Shown piece after piece: positions 25,006-38,582 of a stretch of DNA of 64,000 nucleotides. The stretch comes from Lathyrus oleraceus (Eukaryota; Streptophyta; Magnoliopsida; Fabales; Fabaceae), in contig NC_066581.1 of NCBI RefSeq assembly GCF_024323335.1, positions 462,086,289 to 462,150,288 on the forward strand. Reading direction: 5' to 3'. Numbering within the stretch: the stretch's first letter is position 1; the number at the start of each line of letters is the position of its first letter. Position numbers and translations under genes: made by a program. The notes beneath the pieces are model-generated. The model searched no databases, was not told the DNA's origin, and worked only from the letters and a program-made list of their open reading frames with translations.

Positions 25006-26835
25006 CTAAGGAATTTTAAACACCGGGGTGATTACATCAACTTCATCCTCATTATGATTCTGAAGTATTTCAATCATTTCCAGATCAATCATCCCTTGGA
25101 TGTCCTTTCTAACTTGTCGGCATCCTCTTTCGTTGATAGTGCACACCTGGCATCTATCATGGTCATGCTCGTAGTGGCTGTGTTCACACAACAGCTTATG
25201 CATCTCGACCAAAGATTTCCTTATGTCGTTGACATATAGGACTTTATATTTTCCAGGGCATCCCTGGACCATGTTAACAGCAGCTTTCCCATGCTCGGGA
25301 AATGGGTTCTTCTTCACATTAGGACCTACGTTCTCGAAAAACAAAATACCACTTCTCACAAGGTCTTGCACCTTGGTCTTCAATGGGTAACAATTTTCCA
25401 TGTCATGTCCGGGAGCACCGGAATGATATACACAGTGAAGTTCAGGCTTATACCACCATTGAGGATTGGTTGGTACAGCGGGAGGGTCTCGTGGAGTGAT
25501 CAACTTCCTATCAATCAAGGAAGGATACAGTTCAGCGTAAGTCATTGGAATCGGATCAAAAGTGACCCTCTTCCTCTCGTAGTTGTTGGTGCTGGTGTTA
25601 TTGTTGTTTTGAGGTTGGTAGGCCTGTTGTTGACGATGTTGTTGTTGTAGTTGTTGATGATGAACTTCTCTAAAGGCATGTGCTATATGAGCCACCTGGT
25701 GTTGGTTAACGACAGGACGCACATTCTTCCTCTTCATAGAGGGCCTTCTTTTAACATGAGAGGACACGGCATGTGTCTCTCCCTCTTTCTTCTTAGCAAA
25801 GCTCCCATACCTCTTTGCTGAAGAGCTGTCTTCTCTGGATAATCGTCCTTCATAGACCCCTTCTTCCAACCTCATCCCCATATTCTCCATTTCGGTGAAG
25901 TCTGAGGGAGCACTGGAAATCATCCTTTCATAGTAGAAAGAGCTCAAAGTCTTCAAGAAGATCTTTGTCATCTCCTTCTCTTCTAGGGGTGGCACTACCT
26001 GAGCTTCCAATTCACACCATCTTTTGGGCGTACTCCTTGAAGGTCTCCTTGTCCTTCTGCGACATTGCCCTTAGTTGGTCCCTATCAGGAGCCATATCCA
26101 CATTATATTTGTATTGCTTGAGGAAGGCCTCGCCAATATTGTTGAAAGAGAGGATGTTCGCACTCTCTAGCCCCATGTACCACCGGAGCGCAGCGCCTGA
26201 CAGGCTGTCCTGAAAGTAGTGGATAAGAAGTTGGTCGTTATCTGTTTGTGTTGACATCTTGCGAGCATACATCACAAGATGGCTGAGCGGGCATATGTTT
26301 CCCTTGTATTTCTCAAAGTCAGGTACTTTGAATTTTACAGGGATCTTTACGTTGGGCACTAGGCACAACTCAACAACACTTTTACCAAAGAGGTCCTTAC
26401 CCCTCAGAGTCTTCAGTTCCTTGCGCAACTCAAGGAATTGGTCTTTCATTTCATCCATCTTTTCATAAACGTTCGGGCCCTCAGACGGCTTGGAATGATA
26501 AATGGTGTATTCAACTCTGGGTAAGGTGTGCACAACGGAAGGTGGCACAGAAAGGACCGAGCTAGATGTCGGCATGGAGGCGAGAGTAGGAGCAAAACCC
26601 TCAGGCACAAAATTAGCGGGCATTCCCAAGGGAACCCGACTGGCATAGATGGAACAAAATGGGTTATTGCAGCAGGCACAGTAGAAGTTGCTATCTCTGA
26701 GATGACAGTCCTCACGGGAGGAGTTGCAAGAGTGGGCGAAGCTTGGCTCTGGGTTGCCAGCACTGACTCCATCATGGCAGTCAGCCTAGCAATCTCTTCT
26801 TTCAACTCTCTATTCTCTTGCTCTAAGTGCTCCAT
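25006..26835 (-). pseudogene. Gag of element B (three frames)
   Basis: Start ATG at 26,835 (MEHLEQEN), with an N-terminal coiled coil. A one-base deletion near 26,627 moves to the frame 26,012-26,629, which holds the gag domain (HYFQDSLSGAALRWYMGL). A one-base insertion near 26,011 moves to 25,006-26,010, with the basic Gln/His-rich part and the CVYHSGAPGHDMENC cluster, a Cys-His-His-Cys arrangement. The stop at 25,006 lies at the gag/protease border. Gag would form the particle shell. Confidence 0.84.
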
Positions 26836-27185
26836 TATCCTTGGATGATTATCCCTTGTGTTATACCGGTGCGTCAGCTTGTCTTCAAAATAAATGAAGA
26901 GCAAAGAGTTAGACCATTGACCAAGAGCTCAGAACAAAACCTGCTTATGCATATGATGCATGCAATGTTTGTGCATATGGTTTGTTTTTAGAGGAACTTT
27001 ATAGATCTATTTGCAAATATTTGAAAATATTTATCTTTTAGGACATATATGGAATACTCATAGCAATAATATTTGGAAAAAAATTTACACCAATGAAGTA
27101 GTACAGTTTTGGTAACCAAATATAATACAAGAGAAAGGGAGGATAAATATCCTATGAAGCCCTAGAAACAATCGTCCAAAGCCCT
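26836..27185 (-). other. Spacer between ORF1 and gag (element B)
   Basis: 350 bases with AT-rich phrases, closely similar to 41,848-42,185 of element C. The gag frame stays open upstream of its ATG to about 26,904. No other feature seen. Confidence 0.5.
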
Positions 27186-28610
27186 CTAGATCGGAAGATA
27201 AGATGCATGAAGTCTCTTCACCTCTCTCTCATAAGCTGCTTCCATGTCGGCCTTCTCCTTGGCGAGCCGATCATACTTCCTCTTCCAAAACCTGGATGAC
27301 TGAGGAAGAAGAGAAGTAACAACATTATCAGGCTCATTAATAACCTGATGCTCTAGAAATTCTATCACTGCATCTTTATCTCTGAGCTGCTGAAGAAGCT
27401 CCTCACGCTCACGAATCCATGCACGTGACTGGTCTTCATCTCTCAACTCCTCTACTCCTTGATTAGGGAGGGTTGATGGCCCAACCATAACCATGGGGGT
27501 AGGTCTCAGATAATCATATGGCATGTAGTATTCAAGAGCTCTCTTCCTCACCCAAGAGGTGTAGGGTTCCAAAGTAATGCAATTCTTCGGACCAAGCTCC
27601 TTCCTTCCCTTCCTATGAACCTTGCGCCAGGCGCGGACCATCCTATCCTTAAAATTATGGGGATCTTTACCCTCTTGAAAGAACACACCTTCTAAAAAAA
27701 TGTTATTAGGTTTATCCTTTAAGGGGAACCTAAGCTGACGGCGAGCCAAAACAGGGTTGTAGTTAATTCCACCACATGTACCAAGAAGAGGCACATTGGA
27801 GAATTCACCACAAGAGTCAATAATATGAACGCCACCATACACACGGTTGTACCAAGAGATATCATCATTAGTGAGAGACATGAGTCTCATAGACCATCGT
27901 AGACATCCCTTGTTCTCCAAGGCAAGCGTCTGAGGCAAGTGCGAAGTAAACCACTTGTACAATAGAGGCAGACAGCACACGATGGAACCACCACCCTTTG
28001 CATTCCTCATATGCAAAGAGAAATAAGTGTCACCCAACAGAGTCGGAACGAGATTAAGAGAGGAGAAAATCCTAATAGCATTCACATCCACAAAATTGTC
28101 GATGTTGGGGAATAACACTAGCCCATAGATGAGAAGTACAAATATGGCTTCAAAGGCGTCCTCACTCATGGCCTTCCCAAACAGAGTAGCTTGGGCAATG
28201 AGAAAATCAGATGGGAGACCTTGAATTCCACCTTTGGTAGTCATATGAGCAACAATGTCAGATATGTCTACATGAAGCATATCAGCAATCTCTTGGGAAG
28301 AAGGAACCCTCTCCAAACCACTGAATGGCAACTGATTCAAGATAGGTATACCCATATGATAGGCATACTCCTCAAGCGTAGGCAGAAGCTGGAAATCCGG
28401 AAAAGTGAAGCAACGATACAGAGGATCATAGAACTGCACCAACACACTCATCAGACCTTCATCCACCTGGGTAGAAAGAATAGACAGAAGCTTCCCATGG
28501 CGAGCTTTGAACTCCAAAGGCTCTAATACATAAGATGTCAAACTCCTTAACTCTTTCAAGTCGGGTTATCTGAAATTGTACTTCTTTGTATTCCTTCTTT
28601 GCTTATCCAT
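27186..28610 (-). pseudogene. Ogre ORF1 protein of element B
   Basis: Start ATG at 28,610 (MDKQRRNTKKY). A CAA-to-TAA stop at codon 16 interrupts it; from 28,559 the frame is open to 27,186. Conserved blocks: CFTFPDFQLLPTLEEYAYHM, GLVLFPNIDNFVDVNA, CCLPLLYKWFTSHLP and GTCGGINYNP, then a C-terminal coiled coil with basic Lys/Arg-rich segments. Function unknown; it occupies the first position downstream of the primer site, as in other Ogre elements. It is about 120 residues shorter than the element A version. Confidence 0.82.
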
Positions 28611-29507
28611 GTCTAAAAATTTGCAAATAGACCTCTTAAGTTCCTTGAAAATTCTTTATTGTTGATGATATGGATGCATGTGAATGCATGAATGCATGGA
28701 TGCAACAATCACACTCAAGGATCAAGCAAGTCACACCACGCAAAGCTCACGGGATGGCTCACATCATCATCAATATCAATCATCCATTTTGGTGGATTAT
28801 GGTTTACACCTTATCAACACCCAAGTTCCATTGATATTGAGGATATACGAGAACGGATCAACCGCGAATCAAGGGTTTGTTGTAAGTCACGAGCATGGAG
28901 TCTCGGGTAGGAACCACCCAAAGGGAGTTTACTATGGTTAAACCTGACAATCATGTTCTAAAAAGGTCCCTATAGTCATCATCTCATCTTTCGGATATTA
29001 TCGGATAAAACGACTACTCGTATTCCAAATATATTCTCAAAAGAGACTCTTATGAGTGTAGTATCGCGTAACAAGCGTATCAAATCTTACACTTGAACGA
29101 CCTTCGCACTACGTCCTAAAATGGCCAAGATGGGCTAGGTATCTAAGGTCCTTGGCTTCTAAGGTTTATATTGGAAAGAGTAATGCCTAACCACGACTAC
29201 TCGTGTGACATTATTGATCCCAACAAGACCTTCACCAAGTGAATGGGCTTTCAAGTCAACTTGCTAAGGAATAACTCCTCACAAGTAAACAAGACTATAC
29301 CATTCTCCTATCATAAGTACACTCGAGTTCGGGTATAGAACCCATCTCACAAGAAACCACCAAGCATACAAGCAATTAGTATATCAAATAATTCATACAT
29401 TACAAACAATACAGTCATCCCAAATTTGCACAAAAATATGTCACCAAATCAATATAAACATACAACACATACAAGTAAAAAGTAGGCTAAACCCACTAGG
29501 AGAGTGC
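28611..29507 (-). other. 5' leader of element B
   Basis: About 900 non-coding bases between primer site and ORF1, nearly the same as 43,638-44,534 in element C. It contains no open frame of interest. An RNA packaging signal would be expected here, but none can be identified by eye. Confidence 0.6.
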
Positions 29508-29525
29508 TCCCCAGCAGAGTCACCA
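29508..29525 (-). other. Primer-binding site of element B (one mismatch)
   Basis: Plus strand TCCCCAGCAGAGTCACCA: the same tRNA-Arg-like site as at 12,222 with one G-to-A change. Six bases separate it from the LTR end at 29,532. Confidence 0.8.
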
Positions 29526-29531
29526 CTTTTC

Positions 29532-32500
29532 TGTAGCGGGGTGTTCGTTACCTTATGGTTTATTGACTAAACCAAAAGTAAACATACAATTCGAGTCGCC
29601 ACCGCACTTTTATTTGTCCAAAGGAAAGGCTAAAAAGCGAACAAAAGCCAAGTAAGAAGTTTTATCAAATCAAAAACTAACAAAAATGTCAGAGATCTAG
29701 GTAATGGGATTGGTTATGAAATGGGAAGGTTTTACGCACCCAAAACATCCATAGTACTCTAAGGGAACCTCTTTTTGCAAATGTGTGTTATAGGTTGGTA
29801 TTTGTGAAAAATATGTGCAAAATATTAGGGGGATGAGAAGAGAACAGATTATATTTACAATTTTTGTTGTTTTAATGGATGAACCCATTGCCTACGTACC
29901 TTCACAAAGGTAGGATCAAAACCTCGTAGTTCGAGATAAAAAATCACAAAGATTGGTGAATTGATTTTCCAAAATCCTTAATGTCTTTTGTTATCAAAGG
30001 GAGAAAACTCAACCTAAACCAACAATCCACCATGTGAGGAGGGCTTCAACATACTAGTGAGGCGTTAACCCTATAAGAAGTATGGAAGACTTATAATCCA
30101 ATCACTAAGGATAAGGTGAGTTTTACATCAACCACTATGATAACTCAAACATATGGCTAAAAGAAAATTTTAACAAAGGGTGGCCATTGTAACCACAAAA
30201 TCAATTTGAAGTGAGTTGCATTTACAAGTTAGATTTATTTACAAAATGAAGTCAAAGTTGGATTAAGATTCATTCACAATGAGTATTAATGAAAAGATTT
30301 TGAAAAGTCAAAGGCATAAGGCCTAGGTTCTTAGTTTGAAACAATGTCAAAGTTTGCACAAAAAGAGTTTGGCTTGGGTTAGAGGGGAGAGAAGAAGAGA
30401 AGGGCTAGTCCTAACGTATACAAAGATAAGAGGAGAAAGATAAACCTTTGGAGTTCCTTTTCTTAAAGTCATAGAGATGACTCAAGATGCTCCTTTCCTT
30501 TGGACTTAGAAAACAATCAAGCAATCAAACAATATTTGGATTCAAGCTCCTAGGATCTCCATTTGGCTTGTCTCTCTTAACTTGGCTACTCATGACAATG
30601 GTCCTTCTTACTATCTCAAGATGGAACCCCTACCATACAAGAGCAAATATCAAAAAGTTCACAACACAATAAGAGGAATGGACAAAGAAGAGTTTTGAAA
30701 AGGAAGTCATTTAAAGTCAACTTTGAGATCTAGCATTCTAAAGGCATGAGGCCTAGTTGCTATTGAACAAATTTAGCATTCTAGGGTGGTGGAAACCACC
30801 ATTTTCTCCGACCAACCGACTGATTCTGGCCACCACGCGCAGGGATTTCAACTTTAATGAAAATGAAAAAACAAGGTATCAAAATGAAGCTGGGGTGATG
30901 TACATCACCCCTGTAACCATAGATTCTCCTCAAAGTTCCTATTTAAAGAGAAACCAGAGCTTGGAGATCATGGTGTTTGATCTGAAATGGCACGATTTAT
31001 GAAATTAAGACCACCACTGGCCCGCCTCATGCTTGAGGACTTTAGAAAACAGTTCAAACCAAAGCAATTCACATTGTATAGCAAGATCTGAATCAAAGAA
31101 GTTTGGCGATATACCTCTGAAATGACGCTTCAAACTACACGAATTGTCCAAGCTCTTGATCCAAATTTGATATAGAGATGTAATAATGATGCAAGGCTAA
31201 GGAATTAAGACTTGAAGATCAACTAATGATGTTGAAATTCAAGCTTGAAATTGAAAATGAAAACTGAAATTCCTTTGAGTAAGGGTTTGGTTTTCAATCC
31301 AACAGTGTTTCAGATCTCCTCCAGGTTGAATTTTGAATGAAGTTGCACTTCTATTTATAGATGGAATGGATGCAAGGTGGTGCAATGCTCGTGTGCATGA
31401 AACTTGGATACTTCATGCATGGGCATGTACTGGCACTTGCAAAGCCCAAGAATGAATGGAAATGCATGCTGAGGTCAAATTTAGTTGAATTGGACGTGCA
31501 CAAGAGGCTGCACAAGCTTGCATTCCAAGTTATGATGTGAATTGCAAAAATGAGCATAAACATTAAGCTCTTCGAAACTCCCACATGGAAAATCCAAAAA
31601 TGGTCATGTGAGTAATGGTTGGAAAGCCCTTGAAATAAGGAACAAAAGTCATGTTGAGAAAAAATTCATTTGGAGTTTGGAAATTTATGAAAACTGGCTG
31701 TGAAATTTTGGGTACAAAACATGTTTAGGTTCCCTTTGAAAATTTTTGCCAAAAGTAAGCAACTTCAAGCCCTTCTGTTGCAATGATGCAAGCCTCAAAT
31801 GGAAAAACGTCAAACATCAAAGTTGTATATATTTTCAAGGTGATCAATTTAGACTTAAATATTGCATAATTTATATATTTAATGAGAAAGTTATGGGCAC
31901 TTGAAGTTGGACATTTTTCAAATTCAATGGCTTAGGTCCAAAGTGACCTATAATGTTTTGTATTATCACATGCATTTATTTTAGGATTATGAAATTTTGT
32001 ACAACATAAAATTTTAATTAGACATCTTAAGATTTCCAATGCAATTGGTCTCACCTCAAAATCATAAAAATTAAGGAAGTTAGGTCCTTGGGAAGTTGAC
32101 CGAAAATTAGGGTTTTAGTCAAAATGACCTATAATCTTTTGAAATGAATGATGACCTTCCAAGATTCAAATGGATTTTTGATGAACATGAAAGTTGTTCA
32201 TATGATTCTTAATAACATGTTTTATCTTGGGCTCATCTTCATTTTACAAACACATCACAAGTTGTGTCTCAGTGAATCTCAGATTGGTTAGATGACTTGA
32301 CTAGTCAACTTCTCAAGGCCAAACTTAAAATCTTGATGAGTGAATGATTGAGGATACTAACATAGGCTCATATATGCATAAAATAATGAATTAAATAACT
32401 TCCCTTGATTGAATTTGATCATAGGTTGAGGTTGCTTCATGAGCAAGGCACAGTTAATGCATAGTTGAATTAGGGTTTCCTTGGGAAACAATCCTCAAGC

Positions 32501-32888
32501 CCTTTGGGTTATCTTGATCAAATTGACAAATTGATATACTTGGGAGACATATATTACTATTATGAACTTTGTGGACCATTGTCATGCTTGTTCTCATCCT
32601 CATCTAGCCACTTCATTGAGCTTAGGAGTCTCCTAGGAGCATTGTGAGCACATGATCACTTGAGCTTCAAAACAAAAAGAGTTAGTGACATATTTTTGTG
32701 CTTTTGGTTAGTAATAAAAATAAGAAAAGCAATAATGTACAATACAAGCATGCTTCGTGGTCTCAAACCACTCACACAAGTCCCAACCCTAGGGTTAAGG
32801 AGTCAAACAAGCTATGATCCTTAAGGCAATGCATTGAGAAATGACATGATGCCATGAGGGATCTTAGGATCAAAATTAGGGTCTTACA
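29532..32888 (-). repeat. Complete LTR shared by elements B (5') and C (3'), 3.36 kb
   Basis: Left terminus tgtagcgggg next to the primer site of B; right terminus ...gggtcttaca next to the 3' UTR of C. The element strand begins TGTAAGACCC and ends CCGCTACA, which obeys the TG...CA rule. It contains a TATA box at 31,351. The same LTR serves both elements, so no separate copy lies between them. Confidence 0.88.
31351..31360 (-). promoter_or_regulatory. TATA box of the shared LTR
   Basis: Minus strand CTATAAATAG, about 1.5 kb from the LTR 5' end and 1.8 kb from its 3' end. It would drive transcription leftward into element B. Motif-based. Confidence 0.55.
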
Positions 32889-34850
32889 CAAATGTCTCGA
32901 CAAGAAGGGCGAAGCCCACTGGAGAACTCAGCTCAGGAATAACCCGAGAAGGATGAAAATAAATCATCGGGGATAACAAACCCTATCCCAAAGCTACACT
33001 CGCTGAGGATACAAAGAAGATGTATTCAAGAGCAGCGAAAGAAAATAATCAAACAGAGACCTCAATCTGATGGGGGATTATCTCTAGGATAAGAGTAAAC
33101 AAGGGGAGACTTTAACCATAGTTGGGAATAGGAAAAGTCAAAGCTTCCAACTGCAGGAGGTACTACTCTGCACAGGAGAAGTCTTCCAATAGCAAACAAT
33201 CCTCACATAAGGAAGATGTAGAAAATCTGTCGGGGAGTTTCCATCAAGTCTCTCGGGGAGAGGTGGTTTAATAACAATAAGATCCGTCGGGGAATAAGCT
33301 CTACTGGGGAAGCTTATCAAGGAATAATGTGGAACTCCGTGGGGAACAACCACCAATCAGATGTACATCAATCAAAACATTCCCTTCTATCTGCCGGAGA
33401 GGAAACTCTGCAAAGGGGAATAATAGCATTTTGCTCCACTAGGGAAGGAAATAAACATCTTCACCGCCAGCTTTTAATGCTAGAAGAAATCTTCAGACTC
33501 GGAGGAGATACAAACATCAAACTCTGATCTGGAAACCCTATTGGGGACAGCTGTAAATGTTCTCGAGGGAACTACCCTTGCTGGAGAAAACGGAAGTGAA
33601 TCCTTCATCAACAAGAGACATACCGGGGACACCCCTCTTCAAAATAAATGAAATGGGGGAACAGGCCCTTCATCAACTGCATTAGGAAACTTCCTGTTGA
33701 GGAGATAAATATCTGGAAGGATAGTTCTGCAGGAACACATGCCTACTCCGTTGGAGATTCTTACTCATACGGGGTAAAGACAACCTTCTACGTGAGTAGA
33801 TAGTCAGGATGGTGAGACAAGGAGTATTCTCAACTTAAAGCATATCAACTTTTATCAATCTATAAGGGATTTTAGGTCAATCCACACAAGGGATGAAAAC
33901 CATACAAATGATAAAACACAAATGCTAGTGCCTGATATAAAGGGATACACATCTCTAAAGTATCGAGGCAAGAATTGGAAAATAAGGGATCATTCACAGA
34001 TCAACCAAATACCAATCATGGATTGCTAAAACTTCGCGGGAGAAACAAGTATGTATACACAAAAAAACTACCAGGGAATGTATTGGATGAACATCCAAAA
34101 ATCCTGCTAGGGGCAAGCAGTCCATAAGACAGATCAATCACTGCCATCAAGGAGAACTTCTCATACCAGACTCTCTAGGAAGTTGATTAATAGGATATAA
34201 GCAGCGAGAATGCCAGAATATGAACAAATGTCTTACCCTTTGATGATCGTACTATCCTTGGGAAAGTAGTGAGGACATTCCACTTATCCTTTCAGTCATT
34301 GTGAATGTTCACTTTGTTTAAAATAGTTTATTCGTGAAAACTTTATTTGTTTAAAACAATGATATTCATCAATTAAAAGATGCAAACGTTTGTTAAACAG
34401 AAACAAATAAGAGTGCAAAGAATTGGATAAAGGCTCAAATTTATTAAAGAGAATGGTAGTCCGCAAATGGCGAGACTCCATGGATCTTTACAAATTTGAA
34501 ATTGGTGATATACATGGAAAAAGGCTACATCGAACATAATGACCATTTCTCCACCAACTCTGAATCCACTGTTTTCGAAACTTCAGTTGATGATGATTGA
34601 GAGAGAATCTTTGACAGATGACAGTTGTAGAACAAAGTCTTGTCAGGATGCAGTTACTTGCCAAATCCCTATTTTTTGCCTAGATTGCCCCAGGGTGAGG
34701 TACTCAATCTAGTGGGATATATATTCATTTTTTAATGTCTCTAACTTTTTCCTGGATCGCCCTTTCGGGTTTTCAATACACCGAGACGCTCATTTTTGCC
34801 TAAGCCTCCCTTTCGGGTTTTCAACTTAGCGAGCTATTCTGTTTTTATTT
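32889..34850 (-). other. 3' UTR of element C
   Basis: About 2.0 kb, non-coding, similar to about 18,200-19,877 of element B (for example gcttccaactg near 33,145 and the ...atcaatctataagggatttt... block near 33,855). It lacks the ACCGGTTACTGGGT repeats and the long (TA)n tract. No coding frame supported. Confidence 0.75.
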
Positions 34851-35834
34851 TTAGGCGAAGTATTTCTTGACTGCATCTAAATTCACAGAACGAGTAAAAT
34901 CCTCCCCATCCATAGTTGTGAGCAACAGAGCACCGCCTGAAAAGGATCTCTTAACAACGTATGGACCTTCAGAGTTTGGAGTCCACTTGCCCTTGGAATC
35001 GGGCACGAAAGACAAGACTTTCTTGAGCATGAGGTCACCTTCTCGGAACACACGAGGCTTGACCTTCTTATCAAAGGCCTTCTTCATCCTTTGTTGATAC
35101 AACTGACCATGGCACATGGCAGTTAATCTCTTCTCTTCAATCAAGTTCAATTGGTTATAACGACTCTAAACCCATTTAGCCTCAGTCAACTTGGCTTCCA
35201 TCAAGGCTCTCATTGACTGGATCTCGACCTCTACGGGGAGCATAGCCTCCATGCCATATACAAAGGAGAAAGGGGTTGCCCCTGTTGAAGTGCAGACGGA
35301 TGTACGATAGCCATGCAAAGCAAATGGAAGCATCTCATGCCAATCTTTATATGTAATAACCATCTTCTGAATAATCTTCTTGATGTTCTTGTTAGCAGCT
35401 TCAACAACCCCATTCATCTTGGGTCTATAGGGAGAAGATTTATGATGTGCAATCTTGAACTTGCTACACAACTCTTTCATCATCTTATTGTTCAAGTTAG
35501 ATCCATTATTAGTAATGATCTTGTCTGACACACCATATCGGCATATGAGTTGGTTCTTGATAAACCTCACAACCACCTGCCTGGTCACATTTGCATACGA
35601 TGTCGCTTCAACCCACTTGGTGAAGTAATCAATGGCTACGAGAATAAAACGGTGATCGTTTGACGCATTAGGCTCAACCATGCTAGTCATGTCAATTCCC
35701 CACATGGAGAAAGCCCATGGTGAGGAAATAACATTCAGAAGTGTCGGGGGAATATGAATCTTGTCCGCATAAATCTGACACTTGTGACATTTCTTCACAA
35801 ACTTGCAACAGTCAGACTCCATTGTCAGCCAATA
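34851..35834 (-). pseudogene. Integrase of element C (catalytic Asp lost)
   Basis: The frame 35,166-35,822 covers the CHKC zinc end, the core and most of the C-terminal domain; 34,851-35,150 is the C-terminal tail, after one stop. The first Asp (GIDMTS) and the Glu (VVEAAN) are present. The second catalytic Asp is Asn: the codon at 35,508-35,510 is AAT where element B has GAT. A TAG stop near 35,834 cuts the zinc region. The C-terminal tail (FTRSVNLDAVKKYFA) is complete, unlike in element B. Confidence 0.87.
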
Positions 35835-36572
35835 CTAGCCTGCTCTCAACATCTTTTTCGCCATAGCATGTCCATTGGAATGAGTACCAAATGAACCCTC
35901 ATGGACTTCAGTCATCAACAGGTCTGCTTCATGTCTATCCACGCATCTGAGCAGAACCATGTCAAAATTCCTCTTGTAAAGCACATCACCATTAAGGTAG
36001 AAACTGCTAGATAATCTCCTCAAAGTCTTCTTATCTTTAACAGATGCCCCAGGCGGGTAAATCTGACTTTGGAGAACACATTTGATATCATAGTACCATG
36101 GCTTATCATCTTTCACCTCCTCGACTGTAAACACGTGAGCAGGTTTATCCAAACGCATAACAGTAATATTTGGGACTTCATTCCAATAATTGACAACAAT
36201 CATTGAAGCAAGCATAGCGAGAGCATTCGCCATTTGATTCTCATCTCGAGGAATATGATGGAAGTCGAGTTTAGTAAAGAAAGTTGAAATCCTCCTCGCA
36301 TAATCTCTATATGGGATGAGACCAGGCTGATTCGTCTCCCATTCACCCTTAATCTGATTGACAACAAGGGCTGAATCGCCATAAACATCAAGATGTTTGA
36401 TCCTAAGATCAACACATTCTTCCAAACCCATAATACAGGCCTCATACTCCGCCATATTATTCGTGCATTTGAAAGTTATCCTTGCTGTAAAAGGAAAATG
36501 TGTGCCTTGAGGAGTAATAATCACTGCCCCAATACCATTTCCATACTGATTGACAGTGCCATCGAACACCAT
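35835..36572 (-). pseudogene. Archaeal-type second RNase H of element C
   Basis: Frame open for 245 codons with FDGTVNQYGNGIGAV, NNMAEYEACIMGLEE, DVYGDSALVVNQ and HIPRDENQMANALA. All acidic positions expected of the fold are visible. The frame runs on without a shift into the HEGSFGTHSNGH part of integrase, showing that aRH and integrase are one polyprotein. Its upstream border is a CGA-to-TGA stop near 36,580. Confidence 0.84.
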
Positions 36573-38310
36573 ACCCCATCAGGAACCAGGCTCTGGCCCT
36601 TCATCGAGCGTAGGCTCATAACAATCTTTCATTTTCAAATACAGGATCTCCTCATCAGGGAAGTCGTATTGCACGGACTGATAATCTTCAATTGGTTGAT
36701 GCGCCAAATGGTCAACCAAGATACTGCCTTTAATAGCTTTTTGAGCTTGATACTCAATATCATACTCAGATAACAGCATCTGCCAACGGGCAATTCTCCC
36801 AGTTAAAGCAGGCTTCTCAAAGATATACTTGATCAGATCCATTTTGGATATCAACCAAGTTTTATGATTCAACATATACTGGTATAAACGCTTAGCAGCC
36901 CAAGCCAAAGCACATCATGTCTTCTCAAGCATTGAGTACCGAGACTCACAGTCGGTGAAATTCTTACTCAAGTAGTATATTGCATATTCTTTCTTTCCTG
37001 ATTCATCTTTCTGACCAAGGACACAACCCATGGAATCATCAAGCACAGTCAAGTACGTAATCAATGGTCTCCCTTCAACAGGAGGAGACAGAATCGGAGG
37101 CTCGGACAGATATTCTTTGATACTGTCAAAGGCCTTTTGGCAATCCTCAGTCCAATCATGACGTTGATCTTTCCGGAGGAGCTTGAATATAGGCGCACAT
37201 GTGGCAGTCATGTGGGATATAAATCTCGAAATGTAATTCAAGCGACCAAGAAAACCTCGGACTTGCTTCTCAATTTTTGGCGCAGGTAATACTTGTATTG
37301 CTTTGACATTGGCAGGATCAACTTCAATACCCCTCTCATTGACAATAAAGTCCAATAACTTGCCGGAACGGACTCCAAATGTACCCTTGTTCGGATTCAA
37401 GCAGAGTTTGTACTTCCCCAAATGCTGGAAAAGCTTCAACAAATGTTCTACATGTTCAACTTCCGTTTTCGACTTTGCAATCATATCATCGACATACACC
37501 TCAATCTCCTTGTGCATCATGTCATGAAACAAGGTAGTCATAGCACGTTGATACATGGCTCCGGCGTTCTTCAAAGCAAAGGGCATCACTCGATAACAGA
37601 ATGTTCCCCAAGGTGTGATGAATGTTGTCTTCTCCATATCCTCGAGTGCCATTTTAATTTGATTATAACCGGAAAATCCGTCCATAAATGAAAAGACATT
37701 GAATTTAGCCGTGTCATCTACCAACATATTAATGTGTTGTAGAGGAAAATCATCTTTTGGGCTAGCTTTATTCAAGTCACGGTAATCCATGCACATTCGG
37801 ACTTTTCCATCTTTTTTAGGTACAAACACAATATTGGCCACCTATTGAGGATATGTAGAAGTCACCAGAAACCCCGCATCAATTTTCTTCTGAACTTATT
37901 CTTTAACCTTCACTACCATATCAGGATGAGTTCTTTTGAGCTTTTGCTTCACGGGCATACACTCAGGCTTCAACAACAAGAAATGTTGCACGATATCAGT
38001 ATTTAGACCAGGTATGTCTTCATACGACCAGGTAAAGACGTCGACATATTCTCGTAGCAACTCAATCAACCCCTTCTTCACAGACTCTTCAAGGAGTTCC
38101 CCAATCTACACTTCACGAATGTAGTCTTCAGACCCCAAGTTGATTGTTTCCAGATTCTCAAGATGTGGCTGAATGATCTTCTCCTCGTACTCAAGCAGAC
38201 GGGCAATCTCATTAGGAATCTCTTCAACCTCATCTTCTTCCGCCTCAAATACAGGGAACTCAAAGTTGGGAGATGGTGTTGGATCATTATGTTCAATGGG
38301 TTTGATGAAC
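36573..38310 (-). pseudogene. Reverse transcriptase and gypsy RNase H of element C
   Basis: RT frame 36,915-37,841 with KKDGKVRMCMDYRDLN, FMDGFSGYNQI, and the catalytic YVDDM box at about 37,482-37,496; then RNase H (TVLDDSMGCVLGQ) and 36,579-36,908 (QYMLNHKTWLISKMD). Stops lie near 37,845 (TGG to TAG), 37,900 and 36,913. The lead-in (37,896-38,310) also contains breaks. The expected exon start is 38,310, by comparison with element B. Confidence 0.86.
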
Positions 38311-38582
38311 TTGCATAATGATTTTGAGTATAAAAGAGATTTCAGAATTCAAACAAGGCAAATCATTATGCAGATGAAAAATTGATTTTATTCTCTTTTT
38401 TAGGGTTTTATGGTGATCACCAATTTCATGCGAAAAGCAAAAAATGAAAAATAATTTGAGAAAACAAACATTTAACATGCGATTATTGAATGAATATCAT
38501 TGTATTAATCAAGTATGCCAACAATGTCTTCACTTATCCCTTTGGCATGGGAGAAGGGTTTTAAACAAGGTGAACATATTAC
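38311..38582 (-). other. Ogre intron of element C with a damaged acceptor
   Basis: Donor GTAATATG at 38,582 overlaps the TAA stop at 38,581-38,579, exactly as in element B. The acceptor, TTATGCAG in B, reads TTATGCAA here (G to A at 38,311). An AG now ends one base further on, so splicing there would shift the frame. Same length as the intron of B. Confidence 0.72.

Noticed and set aside
25990..26030. Programmed frameshift in Ogre gag
   Set aside because: B and C differ from each other by different indels and A is in frame, so these are mutations.
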